The notes under the pieces were generated by a model. It saw only the letters and a program-made list of their open reading frames with translations, searched no databases and had not been told where the DNA came from. The position numbers and the translations under genes were made by a program. A stretch of DNA of 64,000 nt from Candidatus Saccharimonadota bacterium. GTDB taxonomy: Bacteria; Patescibacteriota; Saccharimonadia; Saccharimonadales; Saccharimonadaceae. Numbering within the stretch: position 1 is the first letter of the stretch; each line of letters opens with the position of its first letter. The DNA is taken from positions 1 through 64,000 of the forward strand of contig JAFWHS010000003.1 of the NCBI GenBank assembly GCA_017511925.1, read 5' to 3'. Positions 1 to 7,848 of the stretch are shown here, in pieces.

Positions 1-91
1 AGAGCTTTAACATTGACAATGGATCTACTAGCCTAGTCTCTATATATGTATATATTACTAATAGTTCGTAATTGGTTTCGTTGTCATGGCT

Positions 92-1780
92 TTAATATAT
101 GAAATCTTGCAGTTCAGGGTTAAGTTTACTTTCGACCAAATCGAAGTCCGGCCGCCATGTTGGATTCACAATAACGTATTCAACTACCCCACAGAGAGGT
201 TCGTAGAGATTTAGATACCGCGCACCAGAATCAAGTTTGGCTTCATTTAGAAGCGTAGCAAAAGGCTCTTTCCAGAGGAAAATGGGTCTTTTTTGGTCGT
301 CAATTTTTAGGTTCAAGAGCATTATTCGAGCAATAGCATCCTTTTCGGCAATAGAGCCATTTTCTATCTTATCGGGTAAAGTTTTTAGTAGGTTCAAGAA
401 CTCGTCTTTTGATAAGGCAATTTGCTTTGCTCCGTTGATTTTGTCGTCTAGTACCTGAATCCTAGAATCAATACCCATCAGAGTATTGTTATTCTCTGCA
501 ATTTCATTATCAAGCTTCCGTGTGATGGCAGTTATATTTCTATTCCTAGCAACAGAATAGCGGTCTAATAGGCTCCTGGCTTCAGTTTCCAGCCTAGATT
601 TTCTAGCTTCAAGGCTTTTGCGCTCGGTTCTAAGCTCTATGATTTTTTCATCAGTAAATGTAGCCATTGTTTTGTCGTATAGTTCATAGTCTTTTTCGCT
701 GAACCTCAGAGCTCTAATAGCACCAAATAGTGGACCCAATACATTTATCGCCCGAATACTCTTCTGAGAGCGAGCACACTCCTTATTGTCGCACCTATAG
801 TACAGATACCGACCACCACTACCACTGCTGGCACCAGGCACCATCTTATGCCCGCAAACACCACAGAATACCATACCTCTGAGCGGGTAATAAACCATCC
901 GCTTCTTAGCTTTGGAGTTTCTACCACCACCAAGAGCTTGGACAGCGCTATATTCGTCATAGGTTATCATTGGCTGGAACTTACCATCTGTCATTTCTAC
1001 TAAATCTACCTCTTGTCCAGCTTGTATTAGTAAGCCATAATAAAATGGATCTCTAAACATGGTGCTGAGGCCAGTTAAGCTAGGCTCGATTCGTCTAGAG
1101 ATTTTATTCTTGCGAGTAATCTTAGTCATGCGGTGAACATCATTATCTAACAGGAAATCAAGTATTTCTTGGTGCCCAATACCACTAAGCTTCATTTCCC
1201 AAGCGGTGCGTATGAAGGGATAATTGTTGTCTGGCTCATAATAACCGTCTTTGTTGCGGTCATAACCCCATTTAGGTACCCCATTTGATTTGCCTTCCTC
1301 AAGTGCGCTTTCATTAGCCCTAATAACTCCCTCTGAAATATGCTCAGAGTATTGCTTTGAAATGGCAAACAAGATATTTAGGAGCATTTTACCGCTAGAA
1401 TCATTGCTGAATTGGCAAGTAGGAAACTTTAAGTCCTTGATTATACCCTTGTCCAGTAGGTCAATTATAATTGCTGATTCAATAGGGTTGCGGGATAGAC
1501 GGTCCGGATGCCAAGCAATAATTCCATCTGCTTTACCAGTTTTAATCAGTTCTATCATTTCTGTAAACTTAGGTCTATTATTCTCGATTTTGGCAGACTT
1601 TTCTTCTTTGAAAATAGGTTTCAGAATATGTAGGTGTTCACGCTCAATAAGGGCCTCACAGTCCTTAATTTGGTCCTCAATAGACCTTTCTTGACTACCT
1701 TTATCCTCAGTAGATTTCCGAGCATAAAGAATATACCGCAATTTAGTCGGATCTATAGTTTCCAGTCCTTTTCTTGCCAT
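92..1780 (-). CDS. Large serine site-specific recombinase
   Basis: 562 aa. The protein has the order of a large serine recombinase: a resolvase catalytic domain (about residues 14-155) with the nucleophile context YARKS (Ser23) and the HPDRLSRNP motif (91-99), a recombinase DNA-binding domain (about 165-280), a four-cysteine zinc ribbon (Cys306, 309, 330, 335) and a coiled coil (about 385-445). Such enzymes integrate and excise mobile elements or invert DNA through short att sites. It is complete and is the last gene of a minus-strand run of small unknown genes, so it is probably the integrase of an element whose far end lies outside the window. An extended -10 box sits 9 bases before the ATG and no Shine-Dalgarno is seen. 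The family is certain; the substrate is unknown. Confidence 0.93.
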   Translation of the reverse strand: MARKGLETIDPTKLRYILYARKSTEDKGSQERSIEDQIKDCEALIEREHLHILKPIFKEEKSAKIENNRPKFTEMIELIKTGKADGIIAWHPDRLSRNPIESAIIIDLLDKGIIKDLKFPTCQFSNDSSGKMLLNILFAISKQYSEHISEGVIRANESALEEGKSNGVPKWGYDRNKDGYYEPDNNYPFIRTAWEMKLSGIGHQEILDFLLDNDVHRMTKITRKNKISRRIEPSLTGLSTMFRDPFYYGLLIQAGQEVDLVEMTDGKFQPMITYDEYSAVQALGGGRNSKAKKRMVYYPLRGMVFCGVCGHKMVPGASSGSGGRYLYYRCDNKECARSQKSIRAINVLGPLFGAIRALRFSEKDYELYDKTMATFTDEKIIELRTERKSLEARKSRLETEARSLLDRYSVARNRNITAITRKLDNEIAENNNTLMGIDSRIQVLDDKINGAKQIALSKDEFLNLLKTLPDKIENGSIAEKDAIARIMLLNLKIDDQKRPIFLWKEPFATLLNEAKLDSGARYLNLYEPLCGVVEYVIVNPTWRPDFDLVESKLNPELQDFIY

Positions 1781-1798
1781 GATATTCGTATTATATCA
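1781..1798 (-). promoter_or_regulatory. Extended -10 promoter of the recombinase gene
   Basis: On the minus strand TGA-TATAAT (1798 to 1790) lies 9 bases before the ATG at 1780, so the transcript should begin within a few bases of the start codon. A GGGGT/ACCCC inverted repeat lies just upstream (about 1806-1828) and could be an operator or a weak terminator of the gene before it. Confidence 0.6.
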
Positions 1799-1834
1799 CA
1801 GAACTGGGGTGAATAAAACTACTTACCCCTGTTA

Positions 1835-1990
1835 TTAGAACTTAATTACTCCACCATTATTGTCGCTCATGGTGGTAGCAGTATCGTATTTTGCCCACTC
1901 TGGGTACGTTGGGTTAGAGTTTTGCATTTTATTTAGAAGCTCTACTAGCTCCACTATATTCCGCCCACTATCATTTGCTTTATTGACCAT
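1835..1990 (-). CDS. Small hypothetical protein upstream of the recombinase
   Basis: A 51-codon reading frame on the minus strand between the recombinase and the next small genes. It begins MVNKANDSGRN and ends NNGGVIKF. AGAGG lies 9 bases before the ATG. The composition (mixed charged and hydrophobic, with a predicted helix NIVELVELLNKM) is protein-like, and the position just before an integrase is typical of excisionases or other directionality factors, but there is no recognisable domain. The frame is open upstream of the ATG as far as a TGA at about 2053-2051, with no better start. The function is unknown and the call is tentative. Confidence 0.4.
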   Translation of the reverse strand: MVNKANDSGRNIVELVELLNKMQNSNPTYPEWAKYDTATTMSDNNGGVIKF

Positions 1991-2150
1991 AGCAAAAGAC
2001 CTCTGGAGAGTATTTGGTATTTTTGTTTTACCTGATTTACCTCTACTGGGTCATATTTGGTCAAATTTGGCTATGTCTGCCTAAGCTGGTAAGGCGAGAG
2101 CATACCTCCTTAATGCTGGTGCCATCTCCTAGCGGAGTCCATTAGACTTT

Positions 2151-2159
2151 ATTATACTA
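2151..2159 (-). promoter_or_regulatory. Possible -10 box upstream of the 51-codon gene
   Basis: TATAAT on the minus strand at 2156-2151. The resulting leader (about 2144-1991) carries AAGGAGGT directly abutting an ATG at 2103 that opens only ten codons. The spacing is too short for efficient initiation, so this may be a decayed gene start. Confidence 0.35.
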
Positions 2160-2222
2160 CATGAGTGTTGCTTTAAGAAGCCTCCGGCTTTCGTATACCG
2201 CCTCCGCAATAATTATGAAAAA

Positions 2223-2441
2223 TTATCGCCTGCCAAACATTAGTATACACTCTAGGACAAAAACCACTATAAGAGTAGGTATGAAGATACCAATAAAAAG
2301 GCTTTTCCTTTCCTTTTTGGTCTTTGCCTTCTTGCGTTTGAAAGCATATATGATCAGACTCACTACTAATGAAATTATTAGCGTAGCAGCTAGAGTTCCC
2401 GCAATTGTTGACGAAGTAAGCATTGTTGAGCGGTAATTCAT
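2223..2441 (-). CDS. Small two-helix membrane protein, function unknown
   Basis: 72 aa. Two hydrophobic segments (about residues 12-33 and 48-68) flank a very basic cytoplasmic loop (KRKKAKTKKERK), giving a helical hairpin. The ATG overlaps the TGA of the preceding gene (TGATG) and is preceded by GGAAGA, so the two are translationally coupled. It resembles phage or plasmid small membrane proteins (holin-like, or the membrane part of a toxin system) in size and layout only; there is no sequence signature to prove this. It belongs to the recombinase-linked accessory region. Confidence 0.6.
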   Translation of the reverse strand: MNYRSTMLTSSTIAGTLAATLIISLVVSLIIYAFKRKKAKTKKERKSLFIGIFIPTLIVVFVLECILMFGRR

Positions 2442-2860
2442 CAGTCTTCCTCCACACTACCATTTTTCTTAAATAACTCAAGCCTGTGTTGCCATTTTTG
2501 CTTTGCTTTTTCGGATTTCTGATGTTGTATGCTATTATGCCACTCAAGACGAGGATCTTTAGAGTACTGTTGCGAGACAATAGAGTCATCGCCCAAAACC
2601 TTATTTACTTCTTCAGCAATTTTGTGCATTTCCCTCCTTTCACCTTCACTAACTTTCGTCAAGGCTTTATTTTGTAAATCGTTAAGCCTGCCAGCATATT
2701 TCACTACTCTAAGGGCTGCTTTTTCAGCTTCGTTCATAAGTGATAATGGTTCAGAATTAGGTAAATAGTAAAGCTCTCTAGCTATATCATCACCGTAATA
2801 ATGCCGGGCGATTTCCCATTTTTTGCTAGCTCCAAATGCTACATCTTTAAAGAAACCCAT
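2441..2860 (-). CDS. Hypothetical helical protein, accessory region
   Basis: 139 aa. The start at 2860 (MGFFKDVAFG) is chosen because AAAGGAGATA directly precedes it; a frame extension to 2902 has no ribosome binding site. The protein is soluble, charged and mostly helical, with a KSEKAKQKWQHRLELFKK stretch near the C-terminus and no cysteines or membrane segments. No family is recognised. Its stop overlaps the start of the small membrane protein, so the two probably act together. It is preceded by a roughly 165-base leader rich in perfect hairpins. Confidence 0.62.
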   Translation of the reverse strand: MGFFKDVAFGASKKWEIARHYYGDDIARELYYLPNSEPLSLMNEAEKAALRVVKYAGRLNDLQNKALTKVSEGERREMHKIAEEVNKVLGDDSIVSQQYSKDPRLEWHNSIQHQKSEKAKQKWQHRLELFKKNGSVEED

Positions 2861-3045
2861 TATCTCCTTTCTATTCCTTAAAACCAAGCGGGACACCCGC
2901 ATTGGGTGTCCATACTCAATTTTCTGCAGAAAGGCGTTAGCCCGACTGGAGCGGGTGCCCCGTAAGGGGGCTAATTCAGTTACCTACGGCGTCATCCGTA
3001 GACCTTTCAACAGATTTTGAATATGGACTTTTATATTATAGCATA
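2861..3045 (-). promoter_or_regulatory. Promoter and structured leader of the accessory operon
   Basis: On the minus strand TGC-TATAAT at 3043-3035 predicts a start near 3028 and a leader of about 168 bases. The leader contains four clean helices: CTACGG/CCGTAG (3001-2996 with 2989-2984), TTAGCCC/GGGCTAA (2974-2968 with 2943-2937) enclosing CCCC-GTAA-GGGG (2969-2958), and GGACACCC/GGGTGTCC (2911-2904 with 2898-2891). This density of perfect stems upstream of a Shine-Dalgarno site suggests an RNA regulator, but it matches no riboswitch class I can name. Confidence 0.5.
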
Positions 3046-3921
3046 ATTCTAATGAGTTTGAAAGCATAAGATGTTTAGCGTAGAAAAAGCGGCATAGTTT
3101 GAGGCATCAAAATGGTAAAGCACCAGAGATAGAAAAAACATCAAAGAGAAAAGCATAAAAATCAGAAACTATGAGTACAGTATAGTAAAATATTATTCTT
3201 GTAAATTGCCCTTTTTTAGCGTATATTGTCATAATCATCAGAGGTAAATAGGCATATATTGCCTAGCCGAAGCGGTACTATAGGTATTCAACAGAACCCC
3301 ACTATATTTCGCCCGATTTTGAGTCGCTAAACGGTGTTTTGGGCGGGAGTGTTATGCAAACAATATGAAAAAATTACTATTACCAGAGGTAAACTATGTA
3401 TTTGATACTATAAGCATTAAGAACCGTAGCCACTCAAATTGAGCTTCGTGGCTAAAAACTAACTAGTCTGGGGGGCTGTCGGGTCGGTAATGGGCACTCC
3501 GGTTTACTGCGATGGACATATGAAACACTATCATTGCATGATGAGGTAAGTATCATAAGAATCCAATTCATCTCCGCCCAATTTTACAAAACCAATAATT
3601 AAAAATGCGTTCTAGGCTTTTTTGAGTACAGTTGCGGGTAGTTTTAGGCATGTTCAAATTCAAAGACAGTATAAGTATCGTCTTTGAGGATTCAATTGCT
3701 TTTTGCTTGCCCTACGTCAAGAGTTTGAAGTAAATACGGCATTTTCTAGCTATCGCTCCAGCATTTATTTCGTAGAGCATTAAAATTCGTAATTCTGTTT
3801 AAGGGAGAATGGGGTTCAAAAATGTTCTGGCTGTTGTAGCTAAATCTTGTAGTTCTCTTGTAGTTTTAGCTCCAAAAGTTCTTTATGGCTGAAGCGTTGT
3901 GGAGTAAATAAGCCTGGACCG
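3046..3921. other. Gene-poor stretch with no supported gene
   Basis: About 0.88 kb in which no reading frame on either strand has both a usable start signal and protein-like composition. It holds scattered hairpins, for example TAGGCA/TGCCTA near 3253-3270 and TAGCCAC/GTGGCTA at 3427-3454, and a possible forward promoter (TTGCCC, 18 bases, CATAAT near 3208-3237). In a genome this compact it is either decayed mobile DNA, the attachment region of the recombinase element, or an unrecognised RNA gene. Nothing further can be supported. Confidence 0.5.
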
Positions 3922-4077
3922 TTGTTTTCGTATAGGAATTGTGCTACAATAATCGCAGTACTTAGTGGTTCAAGTTTATAACCACCAGGTGCACCACATT
4001 AAAATGCGTCGTAGCATTACGACTCGAACCTTCGGTGCGAGTCTAGTCAGGCGCACCAGACTAAATAGAGGAGGTAA
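3922..4077 (+). promoter_or_regulatory. Promoter and hairpin-rich leader of the surface-protein operon
   Basis: TTGTTT (3922-3927), a 17-base spacer and extended -10 TGC-TACAAT (3942-3950) give a start near 3957 and a leader of about 120 bases. Four hairpins follow in series: GTGGTT/AACCAC (3965-3970, 3980-3985), AATGC/GCATT (4003-4007, 4014-4018), GACTCG/CGAGTC with an inner ACC-TTC-GGT (4021-4043), and TAGTC/GACTA (4044-4048, 4059-4063). The last ends four bases before the Shine-Dalgarno AGAGGAGG (4067-4074), so folding could control translation. Confidence 0.65.
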
Positions 4078-5082
4078 ATGAAGATTATTAGGAAGAAATA
4101 TTTGTTAGCTGCCATAGTTACTTTATGTGGCGCTTTTTTCTGCACAAATAATATCGCATTAGCAGAAGATGGTGACGAAGCAAATGACGCAGCGACAGTA
4201 GCTACGAGCATCAGTATCAGTCCGGTGAGCAAAATTTTGCAACTTGAGGAAAACACAGTATACGAAGATGCGTTTAAGGTGACTAATAATAGCGATAGCG
4301 CAATGAATTTTGAAGTTTATGCTTCGCCATATTCTTACACTTTCTCCGAAACGGATGGTGAGTATAGGTTGGGTTTTAGCAATGAAAATAATTATACTCA
4401 AATTACCCGCTGGATCACTTTCGAAGATGAAGACGGAAACTATGTAGAGAATCCTAGTTTTACGGCTGGACCAAGGGACAGCGTGACGGTGAAATATAGA
4501 ATTTCTACCCCATCCAGCATACCTGCAGGCGGTCAATATGCAGTACTTTTCGCGCATACACTATCTGGATCTATAACTTCTAGCGGCATCAGAACGGAAG
4601 CCAGTCCAGGCTTAGTAGTATACGGCAGATCGGCTGGCGAAGTTGTGACTTCTGGCGAAATCTCGGGATTATCCATTAACCAAACCATGCAGAAAGATGG
4701 CGAAAATAAGAATATCATTAACGCTTCAGCCACAATAAAAAATACCGGCAATGTAGATTTCATGGGGACCGGTAAATTAGTGGTTGAGGGGGTATTTGGT
4801 CAGGCATATTATGAGACGCAGCCCACTGGCGGTAAAGTTTCTGTAATCCCCGAATCCGAATTAGTTGTTTCGGATGCTTGGGAAGAAACACCATATTTTG
4901 GTTTATTTAAAGCAACTTGGACCGTGACTGCAGCAGGCGAAACGGAAACTATTGAAAAAATGATTTTGATTTTGCCTATGCCGGTGATAGTGGTTGCAAT
5001 TTTATTGTTGACAATTATAACCATATGGATTATAATTATGGTCAGGAGACGTAAAGAGCGTCGGTCTAGGTTTATGGTTTAG
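4078..5082 (+). CDS. Secreted, C-terminally membrane-anchored beta-sandwich protein (DUF916/WxLIP-like)
   Basis: 334 aa. The N-terminus is a Sec signal peptide (about 1-30, ending ALAED). Residues 40-160 (ISISPVSKILQLEEN, then FKVTNNSDSAMNFEVY) follow the pattern of DUF916/WxL-interacting Ig-like domains, and a second beta domain covers about 185-290. A transmembrane helix (about 297-320) and a basic tail (RRRKERRSR) anchor it with the bulk outside the cell. AGAGGAGG is three bases before the ATG. It is the first gene of a two-gene unit with a sortase-type substrate. The role is probably cell-surface scaffolding or adhesion; the family assignment rests on pattern only. Confidence 0.72.
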   Translation: MKIIRKKYLLAAIVTLCGAFFCTNNIALAEDGDEANDAATVATSISISPVSKILQLEENTVYEDAFKVTNNSDSAMNFEVYASPYSYTFSETDGEYRLGFSNENNYTQITRWITFEDEDGNYVENPSFTAGPRDSVTVKYRISTPSSIPAGGQYAVLFAHTLSGSITSSGIRTEASPGLVVYGRSAGEVVTSGEISGLSINQTMQKDGENKNIINASATIKNTGNVDFMGTGKLVVEGVFGQAYYETQPTGGKVSVIPESELVVSDAWEETPYFGLFKATWTVTAAGETETIEKMILILPMPVIVVAILLLTIITIWIIIMVRRRKERRSRFMV

Positions 5083-5139
5083 CCTGATTGATACTTTGCG
5101 AACCAAAATAAACATAAAATATAAACAAGAGTGTAGAGT

Positions 5140-6015
5140 ATGAAAAAAACACACAAGAAAGCCGCGGGTCTCTTTGGACTATTGCTGGTTGTTGCTATGA
5201 CCATATTTGCAGCAACTTTGCCAGATACTCCGAAAGCCTCAGCTATAACGGACAGCATAACAGATACGCTGCAAATTAGGGTCGTGGGCGATACTCCAAA
5301 CGCAAAGTTTGTGGTCCCTTCGGAAAACGTCAATACGAGCGACCCAAATCAAAGCTATAAGGTAAGCTACGAAAATATTACAGACCTTACCATTAAACTG
5401 GTTTATACTGACGAGGAGGGGATATCTGGCGAGGAGATAATCCTTGGAAGTTATGACGATTTGGATTTTTATCCTGGCGATGTGACGAATGACTTAAATT
5501 TGGCCGATTATGGGTACGGCAAGTTTGTGCTTAGTACCTATGGATCTGGGTTTAATGGTGAGGGAGTCTATTTGGATGGGATTTCGTTTACCTATGTACC
5601 GATTATCGTATCAGCTTCACAGAATGAAGACACAGGATTAGTGGATGCATCAATTGAAGAGTATGGCGATGACGTGGAGACTGTGGATATTTACTTTGAA
5701 GGGGAATACTTGAAGACTGTGTCGCGAAGCGATTTTGGTAAGACGATTAAACTATCGCTAGGCAGACATGATTCTGGTTATTATAGTCTCGTGTTTATAG
5801 CAAAAGACGGAGAAGGAAAAGTACTTGGCACTTCGTATAAAGCACTCTTTTATTACAATATAATCTACGTTCCGGACACTGGTGGATTATTTAAGAACCT
5901 CAACATCTCAAAAGCTGATTATTTGATTACTGGACTTATAATCTTCTTCACTTTCGGCGTTGCAGCATTTGTGATGATTGCAAGGCGAGACAAGAAAACG
6001 GGGAAACGCCGCTAA
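5140..6015 (+). CDS. Surface protein with VPDTG sortase-type sorting signal
   Basis: 291 aa. It has a signal peptide (about 1-36, KKTHKKAAG then a hydrophobic core ending ASA), an extracellular beta-rich region, and the motif VPDTGG (residues 244-249) followed by a hydrophobic helix (about 262-281) and a basic tail (ARRDKKTGKRR). That order (xPxTG, helix, positive tail) is the hallmark of sortase substrates, and a sortase is encoded at 55860-57011. The spacer between motif and helix is longer than usual. It lies 57 bp after the previous surface gene with only a weak ribosome site, so the two are probably co-transcribed. The binding partner is unknown. Confidence 0.7.
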   Translation: MKKTHKKAAGLFGLLLVVAMTIFAATLPDTPKASAITDSITDTLQIRVVGDTPNAKFVVPSENVNTSDPNQSYKVSYENITDLTIKLVYTDEEGISGEEIILGSYDDLDFYPGDVTNDLNLADYGYGKFVLSTYGSGFNGEGVYLDGISFTYVPIIVSASQNEDTGLVDASIEEYGDDVETVDIYFEGEYLKTVSRSDFGKTIKLSLGRHDSGYYSLVFIAKDGEGKVLGTSYKALFYYNIIYVPDTGGLFKNLNISKADYLITGLIIFFTFGVAAFVMIARRDKKTGKRR

Positions 6016-6037
6016 AATAATATATACTCTACACAAA

Positions 6038-6075
6038 AAATATGGGCGCTCATAACTGCGAGGGCGCCCATATTT
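6038..6075. terminator. Bidirectional terminator between the surface operon and rpmE
   Basis: A 12-bp perfect stem (AAATATGGGCGC at 6038-6049 with its complement at 6064-6075), A-rich on one side and T-rich on the other, placed between convergent genes. Confidence 0.85.
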
Positions 6076-6086
6076 TGATATTTAAT

Positions 6087-6413
6087 TTATTCTTTTTCGG
6101 CTTTTTTCTCGGCCTCTTTGGCGGCTTTTTTAGCCTTGTTTTCAAGGGCATCTTTCATCTTTGCAGCCTTGGCAGCGCGAGCCTTAAAGCGATCCACGCG
6201 ACCTTCGGTATCGATAATCTTCTCTTCGCCAGTAAAGAATGGGTGAGAAGCAGATGAAATCTGTACCTTGATTAGTGGGTATTCTTTGCCATCTTCCCAC
6301 TTGATGGTTTCTTCGCTCTTCGCTGTAGATTTAGTGAGGAACGAAAAGTTCGCGGCTTCGTCCATAAAGACGACATCACGATAATCTTTAGGGTGTAATT
6401 CTGTTTTACTCAT
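6087..6413 (-). CDS. rpmE: 50S ribosomal protein bL31 (zinc-free type)
   Basis: 108 aa. The core matches bL31: [11 protein letters not shown] near the N-terminus and [10 protein letters not shown] in the middle, the region that contacts the 50S central protuberance and bridges to the 30S. The CxxC zinc pairs of the zinc-binding form are absent, so it is the B-type. The last 30 residues ([16 protein letters not shown]) form a lysine/glutamate-rich extension not seen in classical L31. It is transcribed divergently from rpsB. The ATG follows an extended -10 box by 10 bases with no Shine-Dalgarno, so translation is probably nearly leaderless. Confidence 0.92.
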   Translation of the reverse strand: MSKTELHPKDYRDVVFMDEAANFSFLTKSTAKSEETIKWEDGKEYPLIKVQISSASHPFFTGEEKIIDTEGRVDRFKARAAKAAKMKDALENKAKKAAKEAEKKAEKE

Positions 6414-6423
6414 AATTAGGGTT

Positions 6424-6465
6424 ATTATATCAGAGATTGACTTTTTTGTAAAGGCGTGATATAAT
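6424..6465. promoter_or_regulatory. Overlapping divergent promoters for rpmE and rpsB
   Basis: Plus strand: TTGACT (6437-6442), 17-base spacer, TATAAT (6460-6465) for rpsB. Minus strand: TTTACA (6452-6447), 17-base spacer, TGA-TATAAT (to 6424) for rpmE. The two -35 boxes lie inside each other's spacers, so polymerase can occupy only one promoter at a time. Confidence 0.8.
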
Positions 6466-6471
6466 TGGGGT

Positions 6472-6549
6472 ATATATTAATTTAATGAAACACTCTTGGG
6501 AGGATTTCCTGTTAGCGAGGTTCCTGAGAGATAAGAGAAAGGAAATCAT
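6472..6549 (+). promoter_or_regulatory. rpsB leader
   Basis: About 78 bases between the predicted start and the rpsB ATG, with an AGGA-TTT-CCT hairpin near 6501-6510 and AAAGGA before the start. Leaders of rpsB are autoregulated by S2 in other bacteria; whether this one is cannot be seen from sequence alone. Confidence 0.35.
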
Positions 6550-7236
6550 ATGGCAGTGAATGTCGATATGAAGGCTCTGCTCGAAGCTGGTGCTCATTTT
6601 GGGCACAAAACGAGCCGCTGGCACCCAAAAATGGCGCCATACATCCATAGCAAGCGTCAGGATGCACACATTATTAACCTTGAAAAGACCGTTGAGGGAT
6701 TAGAGGTAGCTTTGCCAAAGATCACCGAGATCGCCAAAAATGGCAAAAAGGTACTTTTTGTAGGCACCAAGAAGCAGATGAAAGAAGCTGTAAAAGAGGC
6801 AGCCGAAGCTGCAGAGATGCCATACGTCACCGTGCGTTGGGTCGGTGGTACACTCACTAACGTAGAGACCGTGAATCGCCAAATCAAGAAATTGAAAGAT
6901 TTGGAGCGCCGCATGGCTTCTGGCGAGCTCGAAAACCGCTACTCAAAGCTTGAGGTTCAGAGATTCCAAGAAGAAATCGACTTGCTCAATGAGCGCTACG
7001 GCGGTATCAAGGATATGACCGAGCAGCCAGCCGCAATCATTGTAACGGACGCTATCGAAGATAAGAACGCTATCAAAGAGGCAAACGTGCTTAATATACC
7101 AGTATTTGCCTTCACCGATACAAATGTTGATCCTACAAATATCAACTACGTAATCCCGATGAATGATGACGCAATCAAGGCGACCAAACTCGTGCTCGGC
7201 TACTTTGTAGAAGCTATCAAAGAAGGTAAAAAATAA
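6550..7236 (+). CDS. rpsB: 30S ribosomal protein uS2
   Basis: 228 aa. Near full-length uS2: VDMKALLEAGAHFGHKTSRW at the N-terminus is the family signature, followed by the conserved IINLEKT, VLFVGTKKQ and YVTVRWVGGTLTN blocks. It joins the 30S subunit late in assembly near the platform. AAAGGA precedes the ATG, and the gene is followed after 15 bases by tsf, the usual pairing, with its own SD (TAGGAGG). A strong -35/-10 promoter lies upstream. Nothing unusual. Confidence 0.97.
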   Translation: MAVNVDMKALLEAGAHFGHKTSRWHPKMAPYIHSKRQDAHIINLEKTVEGLEVALPKITEIAKNGKKVLFVGTKKQMKEAVKEAAEAAEMPYVTVRWVGGTLTNVETVNRQIKKLKDLERRMASGELENRYSKLEVQRFQEEIDLLNERYGGIKDMTEQPAAIIVTDAIEDKNAIKEANVLNIPVFAFTDTNVDPTNINYVIPMNDDAIKATKLVLGYFVEAIKEGKK

Positions 7237-7251
7237 TTTAGGAGGCAAAAA

Positions 7252-7842
7252 ATGGCAGAAATTTCTGTAGAACAAATCAAAAAATTGAAAGAGCTTTCTG
7301 GTGCAGGTTTGACCGATGCTAAAAAAGCTTTGGTAGAAGCAGATGGTGATTTTGACAAAGCACTTGAAGCGATGCGCAAAAAAGGTTTGACCAAGGCTGA
7401 AAAGCGTGGTGACCGCGAAACTCGCGAAGGCTTGGTGGACGCCTATATCCACGACGGTCGTCTCGGCGCAATCGTAGAAGTAAACTGTGAGACTTCTTTT
7501 GTGGCTAAGACCGATGAATTTAAGACTTTGGCACATCAGATTGCAATGCAAGTAGCTTCAATGAATCCACTTTACGTATCTGAAGAAGATATTCCAGAAG
7601 ATGTGCGTAATGCTAAAATTAAGGAACTCGAAGCAAACTTCAAAGGTCCAGAAAATATGAAGGAGAAAATCCTTGAAGGCCAAATGAAGAAAGCTTTTGC
7701 CGATAAGGTTTTGATGAACCAACCTTATATTTTGGATGACACTAAAACCGTTGAGCAATTCATCAAGGAAGCGATTGCTAAAACAGGTGAGAATATCACT
7801 GTAAGGCAATTTAAGCGTATTGAGCTCGGCGTAACAGAGTAA
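7252..7842 (+). CDS. tsf: Translation elongation factor Ts
   Basis: 196 aa. The N-terminal UBA-like domain (IKKLKELSGAGLTDAKKALVE) and the TDTF-type dimer/EF-Tu contact region near GLVDAYIHDGRLGAIVEVNCETSFVA identify EF-Ts, the GDP-release factor for EF-Tu (encoded at 36326-37510). It is the short form, like that of Thermus, lacking the second core repeat and coiled-coil insert of longer orthologues. TAGGAGG lies seven bases before the ATG. It is co-transcribed with rpsB and followed directly by a long hairpin element that should end transcription. Confidence 0.96.
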   Translation: MAEISVEQIKKLKELSGAGLTDAKKALVEADGDFDKALEAMRKKGLTKAEKRGDRETREGLVDAYIHDGRLGAIVEVNCETSFVAKTDEFKTLAHQIAMQVASMNPLYVSEEDIPEDVRNAKIKELEANFKGPENMKEKILEGQMKKAFADKVLMNQPYILDDTKTVEQFIKEAIAKTGENITVRQFKRIELGVTE

Positions 7843-7848
7843 TCTAAC

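Noticed and set aside
1290-1694. 134-codon frame opposite the recombinase
   Set aside because: Antisense shadow of the catalytic domain; no start signal and an unusual composition.
2071-2103. Ten-codon frame with AAGGAGGT touching the ATG
   Set aside because: The spacing between SD and ATG is about one base and the peptide is too short to judge; noted only as part of a leader.
3421-3500. Possible tRNA or tRNA-like remnant
   Set aside because: A TAGCCAC/GTGGCTA hairpin is present but no acceptor or T-arm pairing could be made.
4159-4557. 132-codon frame opposite the first surface gene
   Set aside because: Antisense shadow with no start signal; the sense frame has a signal peptide, conserved pattern and strong SD.
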